Numbered from the stretch's first letter, positions 1-6,724 are shown. The stretch is 11,505 bases of DNA from Sedimenticola sp. (GCA_030590525.1 JAUUYI010000034.1:1-11505); one strand, 5' to 3'. Translations and numbers: made by a program. Notes: a model not told the origin generated them from the letters alone.

Positions 1-172
1 ACAGCAGCAGAAGCATCACACCCGTTATGACCCACAGACTGGACCAGAAGGAGGGGCTGTTCACCAGATTGTCATGACGGCGGTAATAGTGGATCGTGGA
101 GATGAGCAGTAGCGATTGCAGAAACAGGCACAGGAGCATGGTCGGCAGACCGATCAGCAGATTCTCTAACAT
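1..172 (-). CDS. Partial small membrane protein, probably a two-TM ion-channel-like protein (N-terminus only)
   Basis: Only the first 57 codons are in the window; the gene runs off the left edge. The ATG at 170-172 overlaps the TAG of the upstream FUSC-like gene (166-168) by 7 nt, so the two are probably translationally coupled. The visible N-terminus begins MLENLLIGLPTMLLCLFLQ and forms one hydrophobic helix (about residues 4-26). A polar basic stretch with HYYRRHD follows, and a second helix starts around residue 45. Small two-helix potassium-channel-like proteins with this kind of N-terminus are, from memory, found beside HlyD/DUF2955 pump genes, which is the basis for the call. The pore loop and selectivity filter (TxGYG type) would lie outside the window, so the function is not proven here. 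The reading frame is well supported by the stop-start overlap and the hydrophobicity; the product is a moderate guess. Confidence 0.6.
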   Translation of the reverse strand, partial: MLENLLIGLPTMLLCLFLQSLLLISTIHYYRRHDNLVNSPSFWSSLWVITGVMLLLL

Positions 173-1215
173 GGGGTCGACTCCGTAGCGGTCAGTGACT
201 GTGAGGGCTTGCTGATCCGGCGTGTGCGCAGATATTCCAGTGTATACACGGCCAGCCAGGCATACAGGGTGACGGCGACGAACAGGCCCATGCGAACGAA
301 AAAGGCGGCGTAGACATCCTTGCCATTGGCGCTGTCCTCCACGGCCGGGCCCAGCAGGATCAACAGGGTCATTACCACGTTTATCCAGAAAGAGGCGGGG
401 AAGCGGGTAGCGATAAGGCGGTATATCTTGCTGGCAAAATAGATGCCCAGCAGCAGCATCCACAGGGAGAACATCCACAGATTCGGAAACAGGCCCAGCA
501 GCGCCCAGAAGAGGGTGGCGAAACAGCCGCCCAGGAAGGTGGAACCGAGCAACTCACGCCCGGCACTGCGGGCGGTCACCAGTGAACTCTGCTGACCCAG
601 GGAGACCGCCTTCATGATGATGGCCATGTACATGGCGGGGTTGGTCAGTGCCAGCAGGTAGACCGGCAATACGATCAGCATGCCGCGCAGGGCGATCCAG
701 TTGGACTGCTCCTCGGGAACGGGCCTGGGGGCTGCCGCTCCGACGGGTGCCGGCTCCTCGGGGAACCATGGGTAGACCACCCACTGGCAGAGGATGGCGA
801 GGATGATCCCCAGTACCAGTGACTGGACGACCGTGGTGGCGAGGGCGAAGCTGGCCGTCCCGGCGACGGAGATCAGGGTGAATCCGATGGTGAGAAAGGC
901 GCCGACCAGGGCCTGGCCCTTATTGACGGTCAGATGGAAGCTGAAGTAGAGGCCGATGGCCACTACGAGTATGGCCGATACCGGGTAGTTGGTGAGCAGT
1001 GGAACCAGCAGCAGTCCGACGCCCAGCGTCAGCAGCACCACCAGCACCAGCTTGAGCAGGGCTTTCCAGCCCATGGGTGGCCCCGGGGTAGCGCTGAGCA
1101 GGAGTGCAAACAGCGGGGCGATGAAGGGCAGTGGCAGTTGCAGGGCATAGGCACAGGCCAGAGTGAGGGCGATGGTGCCGCTCAAGCGGAAGACGCGCCT
1201 TGCTTGGATATGCAA
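166..1215 (-). CDS. DUF2955/FUSC-like inner-membrane permease of a tripartite exporter
   Basis: A 349-residue, very hydrophobic protein with two membrane blocks of several helices each (about residues 10-150 and 175-325). They are separated by a short hydrophilic, proline-rich linker near 150-172 (PEEPAP...RPVPEE). This two-block arrangement matches the DUF2955 branch of the FUSC/aromatic-acid-exporter superfamily, whose members pair with HlyD-type adaptors. It is roughly half the length of E. coli AaeB and lacks a large cytosolic domain. The start is TTG at 1213-1215, with AGAGG about 8 nt upstream and overlapping the end of the HlyD-type gene; no ATG lies upstream in frame. The gene begins 11 nt after that gene and overlaps the next one. 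The inferred role is the energy-coupled inner-membrane component of the pump. The substrate is unknown; aromatic acids or xenobiotics are the family precedent. Confidence 0.85.
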   Translation of the reverse strand: MHIQARRVFRLSGTIALTLACAYALQLPLPFIAPLFALLLSATPGPPMGWKALLKLVLVVLLTLGVGLLLVPLLTNYPVSAILVVAIGLYFSFHLTVNKGQALVGAFLTIGFTLISVAGTASFALATTVVQSLVLGIILAILCQWVVYPWFPEEPAPVGAAAPRPVPEEQSNWIALRGMLIVLPVYLLALTNPAMYMAIIMKAVSLGQQSSLVTARSAGRELLGSTFLGGCFATLFWALLGLFPNLWMFSLWMLLLGIYFASKIYRLIATRFPASFWINVVMTLLILLGPAVEDSANGKDVYAAFFVRMGLFVAVTLYAWLAVYTLEYLRTRRISKPSQSLTATESTPC

Positions 1216-1226
1216 CTCACTCGCCT

Positions 1227-2363
1227 CTAATAGGCATAGGAGAGCCAGCTCATCAGGCGGATATAGGCCGCACCCAGCGGTCGCAGCAGCCGGGGTCCCG
1301 CATCGCTGTAGGCGATGACTTCCGCCTGGCCGCCAACACGCAGATGAGTACGTAACTGCTCGTGCCGCGAGGGTTCCAGGGAAATGACGACGGGGAAACG
1401 CTGGGATGGGCGCAACCAGTCACGGCTGTTATCGATCGTGGGCAGTGTACCGGGTGGCTGAGTCTGGCCTGCACTCACCCCCAGCCCGATACTTTTTACC
1501 TTGCCGGGGAATACCTGGCCCGGCAGGGCGTCCAGCACGAATTCCACCGGACTCCCGACCTGGAGGTGACCCAGGTTGTTCTCGGTGAACTCGGCAGCGA
1601 TCCAGACATCCTGAATGGCGATCAGGGTCATCATCGGGCTGCCGATGGCCGCATACTGCCCTACGTCGGCACGCAGGTCGGTGATGACGCCGCGGGACGA
1701 GGCTCGAATGACCGTGTTGTTGAGATCCAGTTGCGCCTTGTCGACTGCGCTCAGGGCGCTCTTCAGCTTGGCGTTGTTGTCGACATTGCCCCCTTTCTGC
1801 TCGAGGGAACGCTGGATCTCCGCAGCCGCTGCCGCCACCTGTGCCGTTGCCTGTTCCAATGTGGCGCGGGCGATCTCCAGCCGCCGCACCGAGATGGTTC
1901 CCGGGTCCTGCTTGTGCAGCCGCTCCAGGCGGTTGGCATCCTGTCTCGCTTTCAGCTCATTGGCCTGTGCGGCACGCAGGTTGGCCCTGGCCGACTCCAC
2001 CACGGCGGTGTCCGCACCCAGCTGGTTGCGAGCACTCTGCAGGTCGGACTGTGCCCGACTCAGGGCGATCTCATATTGGGAGTGATCGACCTCGAACAGC
2101 GGTTCTCCCGCTGCCACTGCCTGGTTGTTCCTGACCCAGACCCGGGTGATCACGCCAGCGACCTTGGGGGCGGTGCCCACCACATAGCCCTGCACCCGTG
2201 CCTGGCTGGTATAGGGGGTGAAACGGTCGGAGATCAGGTACCAGGCGAGACTGAGCAGGATAATCACGAGAATGCTCAGTGTTCCTCCCCGGACAGAGGC
2301 GCTGGCGCTCTTTTCCGGGGCCTTCCCACGCTCTGCAGTTGGCTTCTCTTCTGGATCACTCAT
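1227..2363 (-). CDS. HlyD/EmrA-family membrane-fusion (periplasmic adaptor) protein
   Basis: A 378-residue adaptor that should bridge the inner-membrane permease and the outer-membrane channel. Order of parts: a polar N-terminal tail; one membrane anchor at about 28-46 (ILVIILLSLAWYLIS); the first lipoyl half-motif at about 55-93, with APKVAGVITRVWVRNNQAV; a long alpha-helical hairpin rich in Ala, Gln, Arg and Glu at about 97-216; the second lipoyl half at about 217-250 (RGVITDLRADVGQ); then a beta-barrel domain with VWIAAEFTENNL. This is the usual EmrA/AaeA plan and a usual length. The ATG lies inside the end of the outer-membrane gene (8-nt overlap ATGAGTGA), and the FUSC-like gene follows 11 nt downstream, so all three partners are co-transcribed. 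There is no separate promoter or Shine-Dalgarno of note; the overlap suggests coupled re-initiation. Confidence 0.93.
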   Translation of the reverse strand: MSDPEEKPTAERGKAPEKSASASVRGGTLSILVIILLSLAWYLISDRFTPYTSQARVQGYVVGTAPKVAGVITRVWVRNNQAVAAGEPLFEVDHSQYEIALSRAQSDLQSARNQLGADTAVVESARANLRAAQANELKARQDANRLERLHKQDPGTISVRRLEIARATLEQATAQVAAAAAEIQRSLEQKGGNVDNNAKLKSALSAVDKAQLDLNNTVIRASSRGVITDLRADVGQYAAIGSPMMTLIAIQDVWIAAEFTENNLGHLQVGSPVEFVLDALPGQVFPGKVKSIGLGVSAGQTQPPGTLPTIDNSRDWLRPSQRFPVVISLEPSRHEQLRTHLRVGGQAEVIAYSDAGPRLLRPLGAAYIRLMSWLSYAY

Positions 2364-3993
2364 GCTGTGTCGTCCCGGCGGGTGATGTTGGGCCGCGCTC
2401 TCTGTCCGGAATGGGTGCGGTGAGCAGGTCGCCCCAGTCGCTGCGCTCCTGCATGGTGCTTCGAACCGCTGCGGGGATCAACTGCTCCGTGGGGGTGAAG
2501 TGCCAGCCACCACCGAGTCCCTTGTACAGGCTGACGAGTGCAGCGATGTGGCTTCCCTGGTTGGTGACCTGAGTCTCGGTCTGGGAAAACAGTGCCCGTT
2601 GTGCATCGAGCACCCGCTGGAAGCCGGCATAACCCTCCTGGTAGCGTTTGTTGGCCAGCTCCAGCGCCCGTCGCGCGGTGGTCACGGATTCGTCGAGTAT
2701 CACCTGTTGCTCGGCCGTCTTCAGTATGCTGATTGCCGCATCGTCCACCTCCCGTGCCGCCTGCAGTACCGTCTCCCGGTATTTCTCCAGCAGTTGTTGC
2801 AGGCGGGCATCCTGTACGCGCACGTTGTTACCGATACGGCCATAGTCAAAGATGTTCCACTGCAGGGCAGGGCCAACACTCAGAGTACGGAAATCGGGGC
2901 TGCTGTTAGAGGTGCTCCCCGACCACCCGAAGGCGCCCAGGAGTGAGACCGCCGGGTAGAAGTCCGCCTCGGCCATCCCGATCTGCGCCGATTGGGCTGC
3001 GGCCTGCCAGGCGGCGGCGCGTACGTCGGGACGGCGGATGAGCAACTGGGCCGGGATGTTCCGGGTCTCATTCGTCTGCATGCCGGGAAGCGCATATTCC
3101 CGGCTGGCGAGTTCCGGCAGTGCACCCGGGGGGCGGCTCAGCAGGACGCAGAGCGCATTGCGGCTCTTGATCAGGTCCAGTTCCAGCTGAGGGATACTCG
3201 ACAATGTGGCGAGATACTGGGTCTTGGCCTGCTGCAGATCCAGTTCGGACTCGGCCCCGCTCTTGAACAACTTCTCGGTAATTTCGTAACTGCGTCTCTG
3301 GATCGCCGCGTTCTCCCGGGCGATGGTGATGCGTGCCGCGGTGGTGCGGTAAGCAAAATAGAGATCGGCCACCTCGGCACTGAGCAGTAGCTGTACGTCC
3401 TGCTGGTTGGCGATGGAGGAGAAGAAGGCCGCATCGGCGGATTCTATACCACGTCTGAAGCGGCCCCAGAAGTCCAGTTCCCAGCCCAGGTTAAAGCCCA
3501 GTTGGTGCTTTATGGTGCTATCGGTGTTGTTGGGCAGCCGTCCACCTTTCCGCTTGGTATTGTCGTAGCTGACCGCACCGCCGATTTGCTGCAGCTGTGG
3601 GTACAGGCTACTGTCGGCGATGCCCAGCAGGGCCCGGCTCTCCAGTATGCGCAGCCCGGCGATGCGCAGCGCGAGATTCTCCGCTCTGGCCGCGTCGATG
3701 AGCCGGTTGAGCGCCGGGTCCTCGAACAGGGTCCACCAGAAGCGCAGGTCTGTCTCGTTCCAGGCCTCCGGCGTGGTGCGCTCTGCCGGGGCGGAAGGCC
3801 GCCAATGCTTCAGCCACTCCACCTCGGGCGCCTGATAATCGGGCCCTACCGTGGTGCAGGCGCTCACTGCAAGCATCCCGAAAGCAACAGCCAGACGGGG
3901 CAGCAAGAACCTGACCGTCTCTGTCCGGCTAATCGCTGGCCAGGGAAGCCTGGCTGGTCTCATCCGGCGCCTGCAGGTCATCCTGGGCTGCAT
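2356..3993 (-). CDS. NodT-family (TolC-like) outer-membrane efflux lipoprotein
   Basis: This is the outer-membrane channel of the pump. Counting from the ATG at 3991-3993 it is 545 residues. A signal peptide (FLLPRLAVAFGMLAVSA) ends in a lipobox with acylated Cys46, followed by TTVGPDYQAP, the typical start of mature NodT/OprM lipoproteins. Two OEP repeats follow; the family signature LLIRRPDVRAAAWQAAAQ lies near the centre, then IGMAEADFYPAVSLLGAFGW. The start is uncertain because the frame runs back into the upstream permease gene (stop at 3929-3931). The ATG at 3991-3993 (with GGTGAG upstream) gives a long 45-residue leader. The ATG at 3961-3963, with GCAGG about 6-7 nt upstream, gives a more normal 35-residue leader and a 535-residue product. 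A TTG at 3904-3906 would remove the overlap but has poor Shine-Dalgarno spacing. The 3963 start looks somewhat more natural for a signal peptide. Confidence 0.92.
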   Translation of the reverse strand: MQPRMTCRRRMRPARLPWPAISRTETVRFLLPRLAVAFGMLAVSACTTVGPDYQAPEVEWLKHWRPSAPAERTTPEAWNETDLRFWWTLFEDPALNRLIDAARAENLALRIAGLRILESRALLGIADSSLYPQLQQIGGAVSYDNTKRKGGRLPNNTDSTIKHQLGFNLGWELDFWGRFRRGIESADAAFFSSIANQQDVQLLLSAEVADLYFAYRTTAARITIARENAAIQRRSYEITEKLFKSGAESELDLQQAKTQYLATLSSIPQLELDLIKSRNALCVLLSRPPGALPELASREYALPGMQTNETRNIPAQLLIRRPDVRAAAWQAAAQSAQIGMAEADFYPAVSLLGAFGWSGSTSNSSPDFRTLSVGPALQWNIFDYGRIGNNVRVQDARLQQLLEKYRETVLQAAREVDDAAISILKTAEQQVILDESVTTARRALELANKRYQEGYAGFQRVLDAQRALFSQTETQVTNQGSHIAALVSLYKGLGGGWHFTPTEQLIPAAVRSTMQERSDWGDLLTAPIPDRERGPTSPAGTTQHE

Positions 3994-5071
3994 CTACCGA
4001 CTCACCATCTGCGACCCAGTCCATGAATATCTGGTAAGCGAGTGCCAGCAGTACGGAACCGATGAACAGTCCGATGATGCCGGAGGCGACCATGCCGCCC
4101 AGCGCACCGAGCAGAATGATCGGCATGGGCGCGTCGACACCGCGGCCGAGCAGGAGCGGCTTGAGAACGTTATCCGCCATGCCGGCGACTACCAGATAGA
4201 CGGTGTACATGATGTTATCGCCAGTGGAGTCGCCGCTCCACCATATGTAGATGATCACCGGCAGGGTGACGATGGCGGCGGGTACCTGGGCGATGCCGAA
4301 TATCAGCACGATGAATGCCAGCACGCCGGCAGCCGGGATGTCGGCCCAGATGAACCCGGCCCCCAGCAGTACAGCCTGGATAAAGGCGACACCGATGACC
4401 CCCATGGCTACGGAACGGATGGTGGCGGTGGAGAGGGCGTGCAGCCCGGGGCCCTTATTAGGGCCAGCCAGGCGGCTGAGGATCCGGCGCATGGCCGCGC
4501 TGCCGGATTCACCGTAGGCCATCATGATGCCGGCAACGATCATCGAGCCCATGAAGCTGAAGGCCCCGCCTGCCATGCTTGCTACGAACTCCAGCAGGAG
4601 CTTGAAGGCCGTTTCCAACTGCGGTTTCGCCTTCGCCAGCAGTCCCGGCAGATCATTGGCCGCCTGGCTCCAGAGGGCATAGAGCTTGTCGCCGATGAGC
4701 GGCCAACCGGCAACGGCCGCATCGGGTTGCGGTATGGTGATCGTGTTGTTCTCAAAGGTGGTATGCAGACCAATCAGGTAGTCTGCAAAGGAACTGCCAA
4801 GCACGGTGATCGGACCGCCGATCAGGAACAGTCCGGCGATTACCAGCAGCGTCGCCGCCAGGCCCTGCCGGCCACCGAGACGTTTCACGATGCGCAGGTG
4901 GAGGGGATAGAGGGTGACGGCAAGGATCAGCGCCCATAGCATCAGTCCCATGAACGGGGCGAAGATCTTCACCGCCATGAGCACCAGGAAGACGATGAGG
5001 CCGACGCGGATCATGACGTCCATCAGGTCTTTGGAGAGTATGGTCCGGAATAGTGCGATATCCAGCTGCAT
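3929..5071 (-). CDS. AI-2E/PerM (YdiK/TqsA)-family membrane permease
   Basis: A 380-residue polytopic membrane protein. Hydrophobic helices lie at about 20-55 and 70-95 (LLVIAGLFLIGGPITVL). A soluble, helix-rich loop follows at about 98-165. Further helices follow, including GGAFSFMGSMIVAGIMMAY, GVLAFIVLIFGIAQVPAAIVTL and a conserved-looking segment MADNVLKPLLLGRGVDAPMP, with a final pair near the C-terminus. This is the PerM/UPF0118 plan and a usual length. The name AI-2E comes from TqsA; other members are proposed to be ion/proton antiporters, so the substrate should not be assumed. The ATG at 5069-5071 has AGGAAG about 9 nt upstream, which makes it the likely first gene of the leftward operon. 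Its 3' end overlaps the 5' end of the outer-membrane gene. Whether it helps the pump or is only co-transcribed is not visible. Confidence 0.9.
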   Translation of the reverse strand: MQLDIALFRTILSKDLMDVMIRVGLIVFLVLMAVKIFAPFMGLMLWALILAVTLYPLHLRIVKRLGGRQGLAATLLVIAGLFLIGGPITVLGSSFADYLIGLHTTFENNTITIPQPDAAVAGWPLIGDKLYALWSQAANDLPGLLAKAKPQLETAFKLLLEFVASMAGGAFSFMGSMIVAGIMMAYGESGSAAMRRILSRLAGPNKGPGLHALSTATIRSVAMGVIGVAFIQAVLLGAGFIWADIPAAGVLAFIVLIFGIAQVPAAIVTLPVIIYIWWSGDSTGDNIMYTVYLVVAGMADNVLKPLLLGRGVDAPMPIILLGALGGMVASGIIGLFIGSVLLALAYQIFMDWVADGESVDAAQDDLQAPDETSQASLASD

Positions 5072-5181
5072 TTAAGTGCTCTTCCTAATTAATGTTTTTT
5101 TGGCAAAATGGTGGGGAAACCCCCCCCTGACTCTTGCGGCACAAGGGCCAGGGTTAGTTCCAGTAAGGGGACACCCTGAAG

Positions 5182-5227
5182 GTAGGCCTCGAAGGTGCTG
5201 GGCTGTAGGCCTCGAAGGTGCTGGGCT
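5182..5227. repeat. Perfect tandem duplication of a 23-bp unit
   Basis: The units at 5182-5204 and 5205-5227 are identical. Each begins GTAGGCCTCG and ends GGTGCTGGGCT. A third, broken unit (GCAGGCC) follows at 5228-5234 with one mismatch. It lies about 110 nt upstream of the permease start codon, outside any gene. Such a duplication can arise by replication slippage and may vary in copy number between strains. Confidence 0.85.
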
Positions 5228-5425
5228 GCAGGCCGCATCGGCTGCTTTCTCAACCGGAGAAAACCCTGCCAGGCAAAGCGGGGTCCGCAACCGGGCGGAG
5301 TATCACATATTAGCGGGTGGCAATCAATAATCCCTGCTTGTTCTGTTAATATAGTATTGGCCAGTCGATAACAGGTCTGTGTATTCGCCGGTCTATGCGG
5401 CCACTTCTTCCGGCGCGCATTTTTG

Positions 5426-5456
5426 ATCAGGGGGTGTTTTGCAAACACCGCCTGAT
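5426..5456. repeat. Strong hairpin (14-bp stem, 13 of 14 paired, 3-nt loop)
   Basis: The arm ATCAGGGGGTGTTT (5426-5439) pairs with AAACACCGCCTGAT (5443-5456) across a TGC loop, with a single G/G mismatch. Neither strand has a T-tract 3' of the stem: the plus strand continues GCTACTTTGTC, and the minus strand continues into AAAAATGCG. It is therefore not a canonical intrinsic terminator. It abuts the inverted-repeat structure at 5458-5605 and may belong to the same composite repeat or act as an RNA-processing or boundary structure. Confidence 0.75.
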
Positions 5457-5457
5457 G

Positions 5458-5605
5458 CTACTTTGTCAGATTATACAAAGGCCAAAAATTGCAAAAATTG
5501 TAAGTTGGGCTGAGCCTGCGAAGTCCAACGTGGACTGACACCGAAGGGGTAAATTGTTGGACTTCGCAAGCTCAGCCCAACCTACAGGGTAATGTAACAA
5601 AGTAG
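5458..5605. repeat. Nested inverted-repeat element with a REP-like pair inside (MITE-like)
   Basis: The outer arms CTACTTTGTCAGATTA (5458-5473) and TAATGTAACAAAGTAG (5590-5605) are inverted copies with 14 of 16 matches. Inside, 5500-5529 and 5556-5585 form a 30-bp inverted pair with 28 of 30 matches, separated by 26 nt. Each inner arm begins GTAA or GTAG followed by GTTGGGCTGAGC and folds on itself (GTTGGGCT with AAGTCCAAC). A GTAG head plus a hairpin is the layout of REP elements mobilised by RAYT (Y1) transposases, and this GTTGGGCT family is common in gammaproteobacterial intergenic DNA. A 9-bp tandem duplication CAAAAATTG (5483-5491, 5492-5500) directly precedes the left inner arm. I see no target-site duplication outside the outer arms, so the element's true borders are uncertain. 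Confidence 0.7.
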
Positions 5606-5640
5606 AACTAATTAAAGAGATTTTTTCGGAGCGAGTTGAT

Positions 5641-5793
5641 ATGGCAACTAAACTGGAGCAGGAAGAGTATCTCTATCGACGTGCGATCGATATTATCGAA
5701 TCAGCTGATGCAGACGATGAAAAAGAGAAACTGCTTTTTCAAGAGGTGTGGATTCCACTGGCAGTCTTGTATAAGGACAAGATTCCCGAATGA
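5641..5793 (+). CDS. Small acidic hypothetical protein, 50 residues
   Basis: ATG at 5641-5643, stop TGA at 5791-5793. GGAG lies about 9 nt upstream (GGAGCGAGTTGAT then ATG), which is a good ribosome site. The product begins MATKLEQEEYLYRRAIDIIE and ends VLYKDKIPE. It has 13 acidic and 7 basic residues, no signal peptide and no membrane segment. It reads like a soluble two-helix protein: a helix at about 4-21, an acidic turn with ADADDEKEK at 22-30, then a helix with FQEVWIPLAVLY at 33-44. The composition is that of a real protein, unlike the overlapping longer frame from 5636, which is rich in Arg, Asn and Pro and runs through a REP repeat. I do not recognise a family. It is the only supported plus-strand gene and is flanked by two unrelated REP pairs, with no neighbour in its own direction. 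Confidence 0.65.
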   Translation: MATKLEQEEYLYRRAIDIIESADADDEKEKLLFQEVWIPLAVLYKDKIPE

Positions 5794-5858
5794 GTACAGG
5801 GCTCGCGCAACAACCAGGAGGCTGTCGGATTTAACGCTAATCGGCTGTCAGCAGAAAC

Positions 5859-5910
5859 GTAGGGTCGAATTTATTCGACCATCGAATCGGCCGAATGAAT
5901 TCGACCCTAC
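5859..5910. repeat. GTAG-type REP inverted pair (second family)
   Basis: The arms GTAGGGTCGAATTTATTCG (5859-5877) and CGAATGAATTCGACCCTAC (5892-5910) are inverted copies with 18 of 19 matches. The left arm contains the perfect hairpin GGTCGAAT/ATTCGACC; the right arm folds likewise with one G-T wobble. Both outer ends show GTAG in the outward-to-inward sense, the RAYT-recognised head of REP sequences. The flanks carry AAC on each side (5856-5858 and 5911-5913), a possible but weak 3-bp target duplication. It lies between the small gene and the end of the nitroreductase gene, where the two would converge. There is no T-tract, so any terminator role is speculative. Confidence 0.75.
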
Positions 5911-6029
5911 AACGGTAATCCACCCACTTGATTCAGGGGAAGAGCCTGTGTTTTTGCAAAAAGCCTTCATGGATAGAGCGGTGTAGCGCCTGTATGGAGG
6001 TTTGACCGGGTCATCCCTGTCGCCGCTGG

Positions 6030-6698
6030 TCAATCCCGGAAAAAGCGTGTAAATGAGTCGACCGCCTCACGGGAGGTCCGGTAGCTGTTTACCAGCGCGT
6101 CCTTGTCTTCATAGCCCAGGGCCATACCGCACAACAGAATACTCTCCTGCGGGTAGCCCAGAGTCTCTTTGACGATGCCGGGGTACTCGGCCAGTGCGGC
6201 CTGAGGGCAGGTGGCGAGACCCTCTTCTATCGCGGTCAGCATCACCGACTGCAGAAACATGCCATAGTCCATAAATGAACCGGCCTCCATCAGCGGATCC
6301 ATGAAAAACAGCAGCATGACCGGAGCATCGAAGGCACGGTAGTTTGCTGCCCACTGGTCCCGCTGCCGCTGTTTGTCCTCCCGGGTGATTCCCAGTGTGG
6401 AGTAAAGTTGCAGACCACACGCCTTGCGTCGCTCCCGGTAGGGTGATTCCCATTTCACCGGGTAGTACCGGTAGTCCAGGGCACCCTTTTCCCCTTCCAG
6501 GAAAGTGGCCACCATCCGCTCCTGCAACAGCTGCTTTTTCTCCCCGCTGACCACTGCAACCTGCCACGGCTGGGTGTTGACTCCCGAGGGGGCGTGGCGG
6601 GCGGCATCGAGTATCCGCTCGATTTTCTCCTGTGCCACCGGCTGGGGCAGAAATGCGCGGGTGGAGTGGCGTACTTTCAAGGCGTCACTGACTTTCAT
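6030..6698 (-). CDS. Nitroreductase-family FMN-dependent oxidoreductase
   Basis: A 222-residue soluble protein of the NfsA/NfsB-like nitroreductase superfamily, which uses FMN and NAD(P)H to reduce nitro compounds, quinones or enones, usually as a dimer. Visible marks are the FMN phosphate motif RHSTR at residues 10-14 and the HAPSGVNTQPWQVAVV segment at 35-50. A C-terminal part follows with AIEEGLATCPQAAL and CGMALGYEDKDA, the usual second flavin-contact region. Length is normal for the family. The ATG at 6696-6698 has CAGGA about 7 nt upstream. The gene lies downstream of the lysine operon on the same strand but is separated by a 173-bp MITE-like insertion, so it may be read independently. 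The true substrate cannot be told; no biosynthetic partner sits next to it. Confidence 0.92.
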   Translation of the reverse strand: MKVSDALKVRHSTRAFLPQPVAQEKIERILDAARHAPSGVNTQPWQVAVVSGEKKQLLQERMVATFLEGEKGALDYRYYPVKWESPYRERRKACGLQLYSTLGITREDKQRQRDQWAANYRAFDAPVMLLFFMDPLMEAGSFMDYGMFLQSVMLTAIEEGLATCPQAALAEYPGIVKETLGYPQESILLCGMALGYEDKDALVNSYRTSREAVDSFTRFFRD

Positions 6699-6724
6699 GG
6701 AATATCCTGATAAGTTGATGTTAC

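Larger units (their letters stand above)
5072..5640. other. Repeat-rich intergenic region between two divergent genes
   Basis: This 569-nt stretch separates the leftward permease operon from the rightward small gene. It holds a run of eight C (5120-5127), a 23-bp tandem duplication (5182-5227), a strong hairpin (5426-5456) and a 148-bp nested inverted-repeat structure (5458-5605) that contains a REP-type pair. Base composition shifts from GC-rich on the left to AT-rich beyond about 5310. Open frames in it have unlikely amino-acid composition and no convincing ribosome site. The operon promoter on the minus strand and the promoter of the small gene on the plus strand must lie here, but I see no pair of hexamers good enough to assign. 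Confidence 0.6.

Noticed and set aside
1362..2423. 353-codon plus-strand open frame opposite the HlyD-type gene
   Set aside because: Antisense shadow of a strongly supported adaptor gene in GC-rich DNA; its product is rich in Gly, His, Gln and Arg with no recognisable domain.
3851..4939. 362-codon plus-strand open frame opposite the AI-2E-family gene
   Set aside because: Shadow frame; very high Asp, Gly, His and Gln content and no ribosome site or family feature.
5089..5448. Minus-strand frame of 119 codons in the repeat-rich intergenic region
   Set aside because: It spans the 23-bp tandem repeat and part of the hairpin, has no ribosome site or domain, and looks like random translation.
5426..5456. 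Hairpin considered as an intrinsic terminator
   Set aside because: No T-tract follows the stem on either strand; the five T lie 5' of it on the plus strand.
5458..5605. CRISPR-like array or integrated attachment site
   Set aside because: Repeats are inverted pairs and one 9-bp tandem copy, without regular spacers, and no cas or integrase gene is present.
5636..5986. 116-codon plus-strand frame across the small gene and the second REP pair
   Set aside because: It overlaps the better 50-residue frame, has an unnatural composition and runs straight through a REP inverted repeat.
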